Positions 1-10,107 of a DNA stretch of 64,000 bases are shown here, in pieces (position 1 is the stretch's first letter; each line of letters begins with the position of its first letter). This stretch comes from Lepidostoma basale (Eukaryota > Arthropoda > Insecta > Trichoptera > Lepidostomatidae): assembly GCA_022606425.2 (NCBI GenBank), contig JAHDVF020000595.1:1-64000 (forward strand). Direction: 5' to 3'. A program made the position numbers and the translations under genes. The notes under the pieces were generated by a model. It ran no database searches. It worked only from the letters and a program-made list of their open reading frames with translations, and was not told the origin of the DNA.

Positions 1-59
1 CTCAATGAAATAAGTGTTAATTTACATATATTTTATAAATAATGTGCCACATCAGGTCT

Positions 60-125
60 CCTTGACGTCAGGAAAAAATATTATAAAACGAGTATCATCG
101 CTCCTGACCAAAAACATTGCAAACT
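60..125. repeat. 36-bp satellite, stray monomers
   Basis: One to two monomers of the 36-bp repeat that forms the array at 1745-2320 (shared words AAAACG-GTCTCATCATTCCTG and CCAAAAACATT). They abut an R5 retroelement fragment, so they are probably the edge of a once larger array. Confidence 0.6.
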
Positions 126-130
126 TATAT

Positions 131-640
131 ATCTTCTTCTTCTTCTTCCTCAGCCTATTCCCGTCCACTCCTGGGCCAAGGCCTCTCCATTCGCTTCCAT
201 GTCACTCTGTCTTGTGCAGACTGCATCCAGGTTATTCCGACGTGTCTGTTCAGATCATCCTTCCACCGTAGTTGCGGTCGCCCTGCACTTCTCTTCGCCG
301 TCCACCGTCTTGTCCACTTTTCATCTGAGCTTCTGGCTACGTGACCTGTCCATTGTCATTTTAGAGTCGCCACCCGGTGGATGATGTCAGTGACCTTTGT
401 TTTTTCTCTCACCGTATCGTTTCTGACTCTGTCTCTAAGGATTATTCCTAACATGGCTCTGTCCATGACTTTTTGGGTCACTCGTAGTTTCTCGGCACTT
501 TGTTTGGACAATGTAACAGTTTCAAGACCATAAGTACCAACTGCCAGAACGCAGGCTTCATTGACTTTTCGTTTCAGGTTGATCGGTATTTTCCGGTTTT
601 TAGGATGTAACTCAAGTTTCCGAAAGCTGCCCAGCTTAGT
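131..640 (-). mobile_element. RTE-like retrotransposon 3' fragment (family R5)
   Basis: The minus strand reads as the C-terminal part of an endonuclease/reverse transcriptase polyprotein. It contains a GTYGLETVTLS-like segment, then LRDRVRNDTVREKTKV, a GHVARSSDEKW segment and a GRPQLRWKDDL-like segment. A stop interrupts it before QWTGHVARS. Its DNA is nearly identical to 62205-62580, so the family moved fairly recently. It lacks the RT core and endonuclease and is dead. Confidence 0.75.
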
Positions 641-689
641 CCAATTATTATTTTTAGCCCTGCGGTTTGGTATATATACATATAAAATA

Positions 690-935
690 ATAAAACACTA
701 CATGGTATATATGGTTATTGTAATTGATGCCAACTAGTTTCGCATGAACGCAAGCTTCATCAAGGAAATACAATTACTATTCATCATTATCAGTTATTGC
801 CCTGATGAAGCTTGTGTACAAGCGAAACTAGTTGGCATCAATTATAATAACCACACTGTGATAAAATACAAACAGTTTTGATATTTTATATTTTTAAGTT
901 TCAAATGTCTAACCACAAAGTGAGTGCTTTTATGA
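690..935. mobile_element. Foldback element with hammerhead-like arms
   Basis: Two inverted arms (about 725-765 and 798-845) share the word ACTAGTTGGCATCAA and its complement around a short spacer. Each arm carries the hammerhead-like motif. The right flank (about 900-935, CTAACCACAAAGTGAGTGC) recurs next to the same motif at 46260-46290, so motif and flank form one repeat family. No protein is encoded. Confidence 0.65.
798..837 (+). ncRNA. Hammerhead-ribozyme-like motif A
   Basis: CTGATGA at 802-808 is followed by one A, stem II GCTTG/CAAGC (810-814 and 819-823) with a TGTA loop, then GAAA at 824-827. Stem III would be AC/GT around TA, with U833 as the cleavage-site nucleotide. Stem I pairs TGCC (798-801) with GGCA (834-837). 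The extra A between CTGATGA and stem II departs from the canonical hammerhead. Activity is inferred, not shown. Confidence 0.5.
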
Positions 936-939
936 ATTA

Positions 940-1055
940 TTAAAAACATTGTAAAACGCGTCTCATAATTCCTCACTAAAAACATTAAAAAACGTGTCTC
1001 ATCATCCCTAATCAAAAACACTGTAAAACGAGTCTCATAATGCCTTATTAAAAAC
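940..1055. repeat. 36-bp satellite, about three monomers
   Basis: Three degenerate 36-bp units. The same unit resumes at 1745 on the far side of the jockey-like fragment at 1060-1740, which suggests that this element split a single array. Confidence 0.7.
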
Positions 1056-1059
1056 AATA

Positions 1060-1740
1060 TTTTTTTCCTTTATTTATGTAAACATATCGCACCGTGGTTT
1101 CATTGGTTTATTAAAAAAAAAAAACGTTTTTCCAAGCAATATGAAATCTTTCAACTCCCAAATCTCCAAACTGTATATTTGCACTTACGTCGGTTTTACA
1201 CTCACGGTGCTATATCAAAAGCATTACAGAACTACATTCCAATACATAATTTTATAACAAAAAGTTTTAGATACAACAGTAATTAACACAATGAAATAAT
1301 ATGAAGAACTCACAATTATAACAATGACAAAAAAGCGCCCCCCTCAGGTCAACTACACTATCATTAAATACGTCGACCTCCGAGGCGACACGATTTGGCA
1401 AAGATATTGCTCTACCTACCGACATAAACATTGGCAGGTTGGTTTTGCATTGTGGGAGATAAAACAATCTATGGCCCCTTTGTCGAAGATAATTATCAGG
1501 GACGAACAGACCTACATCAATCCGGATTTCTGAGTTGTGTATACGACCGCCTATTAGTTGAAAGAAGTGAACACCCAAGTGAATGTCTTGTCTCCTCTCG
1601 AGTGACTGGTAGCCCAGCATCCCTAACAAGAAATCAGTCGGAAAGAGCCACGCGTATATCCATACTCCCAAAGATAGAGGTATCGCAGAAATTTCTTCCG
1701 CACCCTTTCCACCATCAGGGAATATCGAACCTTTTTTGAA
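1060..1740 (-). mobile_element. Jockey-like retrotransposon 3' end (family J)
   Basis: The minus strand between about 1740 and 1270 reads as the C-terminal tail of a jockey-type reverse transcriptase (FLLGMLGYQSL, FVPDNYLRQR, VGRAIS and ASEVDVF segments). It matches the J copies at 30040-30570 and 58672-59822. The remaining part toward 1060 would be 3' UTR. The RT catalytic core is absent. The fragment sits inside the 36-bp satellite. Confidence 0.75.
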
Positions 1741-1744
1741 AACT

Positions 1745-2320
1745 CTCCTCGAAACGTGTCTCATCATCCCTTATCAGAAACATTATAAAACGAGTATGAT
1801 TATTCCTGACTAAAAACATTATAAAACGTGTCTCATCATTCCCGGCCAAAAACATTACAAAACGTGTCTCATCATTCCTGGCCAAAAACATTACAAAACG
1901 TGTCTCATCATTCCTGGCCAAAAACATTACAAAACGTGTCTCATTATTCCTGACCAAAAACATTATAAAACGTGTCTCATCATCCTGGCCAAAAACATTC
2001 TAAAACGTGTCTCATCATTCTGGCCAAAAACATGCTAAAACGTGTCTCATAATTCCTGACCAAAACATTATAAAACATGTCTCATAATTCCTGACCAAAA
2101 CATTATAAAACGTCTCTCATCATCCCTTATCAAAAACATTGTAAAACGAGTATCATAATTTCTGATAAAAAAACATTATAAAACGTATCTCTGCATTCCT
2201 GACCAAAAACATTATTAAACGTGTCTCATCATTCCTGACTAAATACATTATAAAACGTGTCTCATCATTCCTGACCAAAAACATTGTAAAACAAGTTTCG
2301 TCATATTCAACAAAAACATA
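1745..2320. repeat. 36-bp tandem array, about 16 copies
   Basis: Consecutive 36-bp units built on AAAACGTGTCTCATCATTCC plus TGACCAAAAACATTAT, with a few 1-2 bp length changes. Because 36 is a multiple of three, the minus strand reads as a 12-residue repeat (MFLARNDETRFV). Several units break that frame, so I regard the array as non-coding. Confidence 0.9.
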
Positions 2321-3378
2321 TCAAAGCATGCTCCATCACACAAGACTGCAGACCGTGATCTACAAATATAAATTATTCACGTATGAATTAAATATATCAA
2401 ACATACGTATTGTTTTGTTAACCTAGTATATGTATTAAACCGTCGCGTTGCCATGTGGTCAATTGAGTTTCCACTGCCAATTTAAACTTGATTTTCTTAA
2501 AACCTATGGACCCTAATATTATAAAAAAAATTGTAATCCTCCATTGAAGTGTTCTCAATATTTCGTAATAAAAAAAAAGCAAAAAATTACTTCCTTCATC
2601 CCAAAAAAAAATATTTTCTAAGACTGCCCTCACCTTCATTCGTGTTAAGGTAGAATTTGTTTTGCTAATATTTACAACTTTATCAAAAGTGACAAATACT
2701 TACTCGCTGTTTTAAAAGTATTATAAATTATATCTTTGGCCTTTTCAATAGGTACGTAATAATACCGACTGTGGATGGAAACGCAGCACGTAACTTAATA
2801 ATATCAGAACTGTGAAAATATTAACACTTTACCAAAAGGGACAAATATTAATACATACTCGTTGTCTTGAACGTACTATACATTTTGCCTAGGTGCCTTT
2901 ATCATACGTAAAATCTCGTAAAGTCTCGCCCCGCCGGCCGCGGCGCGGAGACAAGTTTATACTTGGTGTCCAGTTGCTCGTATGCTGTGACGCATTCCAT
3001 ATCAGAAATCGCATGGTTCCAGAAAAAAATTAATAATGATATGTTTTTCAAATAATCCATGTATGTTATAGATATCGATCTATTTCTAATGAAATTCCCT
3101 ACAAGATGACATAAATTAAATTTTGATTCATCGAGTCATATGCTTGATATTTAGATAAAGTTAGCGGTAAACTGAATTTACCACATGGGAGCGAGCGTTT
3201 TGTTTTGAACACGGTACGTTAAGGGTTAAATATAACACATAACCAGTTTGCAATGAAATCTTTGTGTGAAATCAGTTGAAAAATATTCATATTACAAAAT
3301 TTCAAATATCGATGATATACATTTAACCTAAAACTGGGTTTTAATTACAAAATACTAGATAAGTTTCAAACGTTAACG
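2321..3378. other. Unassigned, with GC-rich knot and possible piggyBac-like end
   Basis: No convincing gene. A short GC-rich cluster (about 2928-2950, GCCCCGCCGGCCGCGGCG) stands out in AT-rich DNA. The sequence CGTTAAGGGTTAA at about 3217-3229 resembles a piggyBac-type terminus (GGG followed by TTAA). I could not find its left partner. Confidence 0.35.
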
Positions 3379-3592
3379 GGCTTCGTGCCAGAGTGGCAAT
3401 ATCTATGAATGGTAAACCGAATGTTCCGGGTTCGATTCCCTGCGATGACAGTGTGAAAAATAAAATCTCAAGCTGCCTTTGGTCTCGTTGAATTCACGTG
3501 ACACTATCCCGTGACCTATCACATGTCATTAGAATCAATAGAAAAAAAAAGTTGACATTAATTGGGTTATTTGATAACCATTGTATACAAAC
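3379..3592 (+). mobile_element. tRNA-derived SINE, type B tail
   Basis: The head has an A-box-like GCCAGAGTGGC and a B box GGTTCGATTCC, then the CAGTGTGA core. The body contains CACGTGACACTATC and GACCTATCACATGTC, and the tail has ATTGGGTT followed by TTGTATACAA. This tail defines the type B copies also seen at 27455, 35878, 44216 and 44934. Confidence 0.75.
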
Positions 3593-3627
3593 ATATGATG
3601 TGTACAGCAACGGAAAATTCACACATT

Positions 3628-3840
3628 AACCTTTAATCCCCAAAGCATTTTAACGAACGTGATACGTTCAACTTGACTGTACCATTCTGCAATATCCCGT
3701 ATCACGTACGCGCTTGAGAAAAAGTGATGTTAGGGATACGCGCGTGTGCCAACAACACTTGAGTACAAGTCTTCATTAATATGAAAATTTAACAAGGGGC
3801 AGGCGAAGTGTGCGGCCGAGTATTTGACGTTTCGTAATTT
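3628..3840 (+). repeat. Dispersed repeat shared with 20160-20370
   Basis: The two loci share about 200 bp, including TATCCCGTATCACGTACGCG, GGGATACGCGCGTGTGCC and GAGTACAAGTCTTCAT. The 20160 copy has about 17-20 extra bases after AAAGTAATG. The left edge here, TTAACCTTTAATCCCC, hints at a TTAA-targeting element, but this is weak. Confidence 0.6.
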
Positions 3841-3940
3841 AACTACAACTATCAACTGTCAAATTGACATCCTGTAAAAACAATGTTGCCAGTTTAAAAA
3901 CCAAACCTCTAAAAATACACCCTATATATATTGTCTCTTG
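3838..3940. mobile_element. Tc1/mariner-like terminal fragment
   Basis: The words ATCAACTGTCAAATTGACA, AACAATGTTGCCAGTTT and AAAAACCAAACCTCTAAAAA recur at 48870-48968 and, inverted, at 56205-56310. There they flank the start of a mariner-type transposase. Only the terminus is present here. Confidence 0.6.
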
Positions 3941-4080
3941 AACAATGATGTAAAACTCCATATAAAAAAATTAATACGAATTAAAACGTATTTTTCTAGA
4001 AGTTTTATTGTATTATATTTTATGTCAAGGAGATATTTCGTCTGTCTAAGGCGGTTCATATGTATTTATTGAGATTGTCA
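3941..4080. repeat. Foldback-family arm
   Basis: Shares CTTGAACAATGATGTAAAACTCCAT, in pieces, with 61615 and 61918, plus TTTCTAGAAGTTTTATT and a degenerate TTTCGTCTGTCTAAGGC core. It is a decayed single arm of the family seen intact at 61905-62130. Confidence 0.5.
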
Positions 4081-4084
4081 TTAT

Positions 4085-4410
4085 CAAACAAATACAAACC
4101 AACCATCACGCCGTTTCCCCGCAGGGGTAAGCAGAGAGAATGGACCGCCACACTACTCTATTCTGACACACCTCTCTAGCTTCCTCCACATTCATACAAC
4201 GAGTCACACACGCACGTCGTTTCTTCCGACTTCTTACATGACCAATCATTAAAATTTGATTAATTCGGTCATGCCATGTTTTCCTCGGTCTGCCTTGATT
4301 TCGAACTCCATTTACATCATTAACGTATACTTTTTAACCATCCTTTTTCCATCCATGCGTTACATATGTCCGAACCAACGCAGCGATCCTTCCATAATTT
4401 TGTTCATAAT
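4085..4410 (-). mobile_element. RTE-like 3' fragment (family R1)
   Basis: The minus strand encodes the R1 tail: GRPRKTWHD, then an RACVTRCMNVEEAR-type segment and an AYP ending. Frameshifts are present. The left end is the usual R1 terminus CATCACGCCGTTTCCCC. Confidence 0.7.
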
Positions 4411-4618
4411 TAAACATTTGAAAATGCCTTAGCAAGACGAAATATTCAATTCCCATATAATATTATTTAATAAAACTTTAAAAAAAGAGACGTTTTCATT
4501 CATTCGTATTCCTTGTTTAATTTTGAACATTTTTCAAACATTATTCAAGAAATAATAAATAACAATCTGTCAAAATAGATCGTATTTGTAAACAATTTTA
4601 AATATGTATCTTTATAAT

Positions 4619-4665
4619 ATGTATCACTGAAGAAGGACTGGTTGTCCGAAACATGTCTGATGTGT
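4619..4665 (+). ncRNA. Hammerhead-ribozyme-like motif C (best folded)
   Basis: Stem I ATGTATCA (4619-4626) pairs with TGATGTGT (4658-4665), eight pairs counting G-U. The core is CTGAAGA (4627-4633), then one A, stem II GGAC/GTCC (4635-4638 and 4644-4647), GAAA (4648-4651), stem III AC/GT around AT, and C4657 as the cleavage-site base. Position 7 of the hammerhead core is known to tolerate any base. The extra A before stem II is shared with every other copy in the window. Confidence 0.55.
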
Positions 4666-4679
4666 TATTTTAATAGTGT

Positions 4680-5319
4680 TGTATATACAAAGTATATTAA
4701 AAAATAAAAAGACAAATGAAACATCTACAACATAAAGTATTACATATAGAAGAAACAATCTAATGTTTTTACTGAAATTTCTTAATGGAAGTTCATTTCA
4801 AATAAAAATTAAATAAAACGATGTTTTTTTTATTAACTACTTCCACTTAATGTCTTTATTACGACACCGACTGGTGTCACCAGCCTAGCTGGCATCGACA
4901 GACTGGCCCAATCTGTCAATGTCAGCTGTCATGAACAATGGCTAATAAAGAACAATAAATAATCTGATGGTAAGACAATAGGATCTTAAGAATTTATTAT
5001 TGATTTAATAAAGTTATAAAAAAATACAGAAACATTTTACAACTTATACAATAATCAATTAATTATATAAACAATTAATTAATAATATAAAAAACTCATT
5101 TTGAAAATTTGGTTTGGTTCATATGGTGCTCCCGTCAATTTGGAGATATTTCGTGTATAAGTGAATTGTTTTGGTCAATTTGATTATTGCCGCTTTTTAT
5201 GATAGTTATTTGTGACAAAAAATACGTTTTTACTGTTTTGGTGTTAAAATTATATAAGTATTTTTCGTTTATAAAGAGAATTTTGACAAGTGTAAAATAA
5301 ATTTTTCATTTGTTCCAAT
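4680..5319. other. AT-rich DNA with one degenerate foldback arm
   Basis: 4826-4960 carries a decayed arm of the ACTACTTCCACTTTTGTC family also at 9430 and 36170 (GCTGGCATCGACAGACTGG). The remainder to 5319 is AT-rich with no ORF or repeat that I recognise. Confidence 0.5.
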
Positions 5320-5766
5320 GACAATTTGAATAAATTCTTCAATAATATTTGTAAGTTCTTGCTGGTGTTGGATTGTTTTAAGTGCCTAATTACAGTAAAT
5401 TAAAAAAAAACAGTGGATAACGTGGAATAAAAATTAAATAAACACAAATGTCCTGATCGTCCAGCTGACGACAAGTGCTCCATCTAAAAGAACATTATGT
5501 GTTAAATTATTTTTCTTTGTTATTTTGTTTTATATCATTGTCTTTCAGATAATTTGTTTTAGATTTATTATGTAGACGTTGAACGATCGAAGTGTGCGCG
5601 GGAGATGCCTTTTGGTGGCGATGAGGTTCGCAACCCATCACACCGCGTCTCTCACGATGGCGAAAAGAGAAGGATGGAGTGCCGCATCGATTAAAGTGTG
5701 GCAGTCCATTCTTTCTGCCTACCCTTTCGGGGAGACGGCGTGATGGTTAGTTAGTTAGTTAGTTAA
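5320..5766 (+). mobile_element. Composite repeat ending in R1 terminus and (TTAG)n
   Basis: 5480-5766 is nearly collinear with 39700-39976: GTGCGCGGGAGATGCC, then AGGTTCGCAACCCATCACAC, then GTGTGGCAGTCCATTC and the R1 terminus GACGGCGTGATGG followed by TTAG repeats. A neighbouring segment (TTGCTGGTGTTGGATTG) is inverted at the other locus. It is non-coding. Confidence 0.65.
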
Positions 5767-6720
5767 AAAACTCATATGAGAAAACAGCATAAACATTAAA
5801 TAGCGGTACTTAGAACATATTGAAAGCATTTTCGATGTAAGATCGCGAGAGAACCGGCATCTCTTACTTCATTTGACCATTCGTTATATAATTTAAATCC
5901 TCTATAAAAAAAACTTTCTATGTACTTTTAAGTCTGGGTCTCCGGAGTCGGAATCTATCACGACCTCTCGTCAAGTAGTCATGTATTTCATAACTATATG
6001 CTACATTTTTAGTTAGATATGCAGGCTAGCTTTCTTGAATTTAATTAACTTAACATTGTTGAAATCATACTATATCTAGCCAAGTACAGCCTTCATTCCT
6101 TTATTTTGTAAAACCTGTAATTTATCAATATCTTAGACTTTGACAATATTTAATAATACAGAAGAACAATAATTAAAGTGAGGCCATATTAAAGCATTAT
6201 AGACCAGCTCTCTACTAAGAATGATGTTGCACCTGTTGTTGCAGCGGGAACTTGGAGTCATAGGAGCAACCAAGAGATCCATACGATGACCCATTACCCA
6301 TAGTACCTAATGGATGATGTTCTGGCTGATCTGGCTAGGTTGGGCGAATCGGATTGCTGAGAGCAAAAGGCGCAGGATCGAGGGGCTTGGAAGATAATTA
6401 TCAACGAGGCTAAAACTCTTCAAGATTTATATGGCTATAGGAAATAAGTAAGTTAAGTATTAAGTGGTTTTGTACCTTAAAGTAAACACATTGCGTTTTT
6501 TTTCTATTTGCTTACAGAACATAACCGTTTATGAGCTAAACGTGTTAATACTAACAAGAAGAGTAAATACAATTTAACCTTAAAAATCAACAGAAAAAAT
6601 CTTGTTAATGAATGTAATTTTTTTAACTACTGGAGTTAGTGTCCGTACGATCAAGGAAAAATATCCTCTCAATGTAATATAAGGTACCTCTGACGTCCCT
6701 AATGGAATACCCTTAAAATA
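5767..6720. other. Unassigned AT-rich region
   Basis: No ORF of note. The GAT-rich stretch at 6230-6420 looks like a degraded R2-type retroelement fragment with many stops. I see nothing else that can be supported. Confidence 0.4.
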
Positions 6721-6726
6721 TATTGA

Positions 6727-6800
6727 CAACCTTCGTGGCTGAGTCGCCTAGTGCTACGATTGCTACACCAAAGGCTCTATCCTCGCCGATGGCAGTGTGA
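6727..6800 (+). mobile_element. SINE tRNA-like head only
   Basis: ACCTTCGTGGCTGAGT (A-box region) and GATGGCAGTGTGATTTTA mark a SINE head. The body is missing because an R6 retroelement fragment follows directly. The B box is eroded. Confidence 0.55.
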
Positions 6801-6828
6801 TTTTAATAAATTTGTTCATAATACTTTA

Positions 6829-7330
6829 TCATTTCTCGGCACTACATCCCGGTGAGGGACTTGGCCTCCTCCATGACGGTCCTTCACTGACTTCTGTCTC
6901 TGGCCATCTCTCTCCATTCTCCAGCTCCTTCCATTTCCCCCCAATCTTCTTCCACGCAATCCGCCCATATTTTCCTCGGTCTGCTACTTGGTCTCTTTTC
7001 GCGGGGCACCCATCTGGATATAATTTAAGGTGTTCTAACCTCTGGCATTCTTTACACATGGCCAGCCCACCGTAGGCGTTGAGACTTTCAGAATCCCACT
7101 ACTGTTTCCTTGGTAATCATTACATACTTCAAGTTCAAGTTTTATTTTAATTTTGTAAGTCCCATCCTCCAGCGTGGGTTCAACATTTTTCTCAGTATTT
7201 TCCTCTCAAAAACTGCCAGCCTGCCTTCCTCTCTCTGCGTTAGAGACCATGTCTCACAGCTGTAGGTGACTACCGGTCATATGATAGTCTTAGATATAAA
7301 AGCTTGGTATTCCTGCTGAGTCATAATACT
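6829..7330 (-). mobile_element. RTE-like 3' fragment (family R6)
   Basis: The minus strand reads as a GCETW-like motif region (SCETWSLTQRE), ERKILRKM, LRWAGHV and SSRPRKIWADCVEEDWGEM, which is the usual order of an RTE-type C-terminus. Stops and frameshifts are present. Confidence 0.65.
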
Positions 7331-7859
7331 TTGTCATTTACATTAACTTTTAAACGCCCGTGCGCCGCGTGCAATAATGGTAGCCCACTGTCCAAGCATT
7401 TTTTGTGAAATTTTCGCGCAACTTGCGACCTACGCGTAGCCGTTATGAAAATAATTATATTTATAAATTAAGTCATCCTACTTAGGTAAAATAAAAAGAA
7501 TTATAAAAAAAAATTGTTTATAATTTACAAATGCTTTATTTATTTTTCACATTTTATGTAATTACTAATAACACACTAAAGTTAATAAATAAAAACAAGA
7601 AATAAAAAATATATAAATACATTTTTTTTCGTATGCCAAATTTTAAAACATTTGTCTATGCATAGACCTAGTTTACATATTTGGTATTTAAGTATTGACC
7701 TTAAGATTCTATTATTATTTTTATTAGGCGGACCGTAATAAAACCCAACGCATATCCCAAGAGTCGACCTTGTTAGGCAGGTATAAACAATAATATTACG
7801 CATCATGACATAATATTTATCGGAACCGAAAATAAAATGATGAAACGGTATCTTAAAGA
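7331..7859. other. Unassigned AT-rich region
   Basis: AT-rich with an open minus-strand frame (128 codons, 7582-7968) that has no recognisable family and an unlikely composition. I do not treat it as a gene. Confidence 0.4.
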
Positions 7860-8066
7860 CCAGGATACTCAGTTGGAGACCATGGGCAAATAGGCGAAGT
7901 GTCGGTAGGCCACCGATGAGATGGACCGATGGACCGATGTCGAAAGGGTTGGAAAATCTTGGATACAAAGGGGGCAGGATAGAGACGGCTGGAGGAAATT
8001 GGAAGAGGCCTATATCCAGCAGTGGTGGGAAGAAGAAGAAGAAGAAGATCTTAAAGACATTATTTA
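7860..8066 (+). mobile_element. RTE-like terminal fragment (R5-related)
   Basis: Reads DRWTDVERVGKSWIQRGQ, then DRDGWRKLEEAYIQQW, then a run of Glu codons. This matches the R5 C-terminus (DLNRHVGKTWMQSAQDR) in pattern. The run of GAAGAA codons at the end is the 3' microsatellite. Confidence 0.65.
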
Positions 8067-8228
8067 CGTAAGCCCATATTCATATTTTGAATACTATTGT
8101 CATAAATCAGTGTAATCCATAGCGAAATGCATCATAATCACCGGTCCCGTATGGGACCATTGGGCGTCTAAAGGTTTAATTATTTTTTTGAATAGGTAAT
8201 TGGTTTGTTGAATAACTTTTTACATCAT

Positions 8229-8411
8229 TACAGCGCGAGCCAAATCGATTCTCGTGACATGTGATAGGCAGCTGATCTATCGCCATTTTATTGTCACGTT
8301 AATTCCACACCAGACCAAATATAGTTTGATAATCACACTGTCGTCGTCGGGAATCGAACCCGGGACCTTCGGTATGGCAGTCAGAGCTCTTACCACTCTG
8401 CCACGAAGGTA
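8229..8411 (-). mobile_element. tRNA-derived SINE, type A
   Basis: On the minus strand the order is ACCTTCGTGGCAGAGTGG (A box), a 17-20 nt spacer, GGTTCGATTCCCG (B box), the CAGTGTGATTATC core, the ACGTGACAATAAAATGG body and the GCCTATCACATGTCACGAG tail. The tail ends in AATCGATTTGGCTCGCG, the type A signature. Confidence 0.8.
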
Positions 8412-9022
8412 GTCTATATATTTAAATTGGTTATTTTCTTTTCAAAGTATTTTTAATAGATTATCGATTAGATGTTAATTCTTTGGGTTATTTGCGAGTT
8501 CGATGAGGAAACGAAGTAATTATTGTGTAGAGAAAGTATGTAGAGCTGGAATAGAGAAGCAGTGCCTACTCAAACACGACCTGCACGGTGGCGTGTGTGT
8601 CCAGCCGAGTGTTAAACTCCGATGGAAGACTCATTATCAATCTACAGTGTGATTAGAAACACTTTGCCATTTTAATATTATTACATCAGAAATATATTTT
8701 TTTAAGATGCGCATTTAATATGAATGAAAACGTCTGTCTTCAAGGAGTTTTATTATATTTGAGATGGAATGACATGTTTCGCCCACCTAAGGCATTATCA
8801 AATGAGGCGAGAATCAAGTGTGCGATGGTTCATATACCCGAGTTAGTGTAACAGAATAAAGTAATTAAGGCAATTGAAATAGTTAGGAGGTGAAAGTTGC
8901 AAAATACTGTAAACATTTCTTGGAATCATTTAACAAACTTTATGACTAATTTACAATGCTTATATATTTAAAGACTACTATTTGACGTTATATAATTATA
9001 AATATACTAAAGGTATAATAGA

Positions 9023-9036
<14 letters not shown>
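8412..9036. other. Unassigned, includes a foldback arm
   Basis: 8740-8815 is one arm of the family GACATGTTTCGCCCACC/TAAGGCATTATCAAATG. The 3' neighbour is AT-rich DNA with no gene visible. The block 8565-8690 is moderately GC-rich and unassigned. Confidence 0.45.
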
Positions 9037-9053
<17 letters not shown>

Positions 9054-9302
9054 ATATAATTATTATTATATTGAATCGCTCTTTACATCTTGACAACATG
9101 AGCCAAATCGATTTAAAGGGTATTATAACTATCACAGTGATTCTCGTGATATGTGATAGGTAGCTAATCTATCGCCGTTTTATTGTCACGTGAATTCTAC
9201 ATCAGACCAAAGACAGTGTGGCAATCACACTGCCTTCGCCGGGAATCGAAACCGGTACCTTCGGGGTGGAAGTCAATGCACTTACCACTCGGCCACGAAA
9301 AT
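9037..9302 (-). mobile_element. tRNA-derived SINE, type A, near full length
   Basis: Read on the minus strand: tRNA-like head, body, type A tail (AATCGATTTGGCTCATG, then GTCAAGATGTAAAGAGCG) and an (AAT)n microsatellite at 9037-9070. The order agrees with the copy at 34553. Confidence 0.85.
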
Positions 9303-9429
9303 CGTTTTCGTAAAAAATGTATTTTTTTACAATTACTAATGAATTTTTAAAGATGATTTTACTGATATCTCTAATAATAAATGATTTAATAATGATTTAA
9401 TAAATGATTTTACTGATATCTCTTGTTGG

Positions 9430-9545
9430 AAGTTAATTTTAAATAATAATTAAATAAAACGATGTTCTTTAACTACTTCCACTTTTGTCTTTATTTCGAT
9501 TGAGACCGGTTTCGCCAGGCTCGCTGGCATCAACAGACTGGTGTC
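9430..9545. mobile_element. Single arm of the ACTACTTCCACTTTTGTC foldback family
   Basis: On the minus strand it reads GATGCCAGCGAGCCTGGCGAAACCGGTC, here given in two parts: stem II GCCAG/CTGGC, then GAAAC-CG-GTC. The same flanks occur as a perfect foldback at 36170-36368. The CUGANGA box is altered to CTGTTGA. Confidence 0.6.
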
Positions 9546-9919
9546 ACTATTAAAAACTGAGTCCATTATATACATACAGATCAGGGGTGGTAAACATGAT
9601 TCTATATAAACATAATTGAAAAATCTGAATTTAAATATGCGTATTAAAGTTCTTCTTAAATAACTCGATCATTATCATTAATGAATACTTATGTGGTAAT
9701 ATTAATTATGTGGAAATATTGTAGAAGTTTAAGAAAAAATAAATTTAATAAATTTATGATAATTTCCCAATTTGATTTATTTGACTACGTCATTTTTAAT
9801 TTGAAACATATAAAATCTTCAATGTGTTAAAAAATCTCATTACTTCAATGTAAAAAAATTGCTTGTAATAATCTATTGTATTTTTTAAATTGGTTTATTC
9901 AATAAACCTATTAACTACT

Positions 9920-10107
9920 AATTGAAAGAATGGCAGTGCACAATGGTGTTTGTAGGGATTGTTTGAGCGAATCTGACGAAGGGGCGCCGCTGCGTCCTAT
10001 AACAGCTTTGGGTAAGCGGCGGGTAACCTCCTTTGTCTTTATTTAACTGTTAATTTGTTCATTGGCATTTGTATTAAAAATCACCCTACAATAAAAACCT
10101 ATCCTAG
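9920..10107. repeat. R1 start plus a mobile about 160-bp segment
   Basis: 9927-9950 is the R1 word AGAATGGCAGTGCACAATGG. 9951-10107 (GACGAAGGGGCGCCGCTG, then CTATAACAGC) matches 13976-14180 in inverse and 21355-21480 in part. It leads straight into the J2 ORF. Confidence 0.6.

Noticed and set aside
1715..1963. Minus-strand 12-residue repeat protein (MFLARNDETRFV units)
   Set aside because: The frame is a by-product of a 36-bp satellite. Indels break it, and there is no start, splice or conservation context.
7582..7968. 128-codon minus-strand ORF as a host gene
   Set aside because: AT-rich frame without homology. Its first third overlaps a retroelement end on the other strand.
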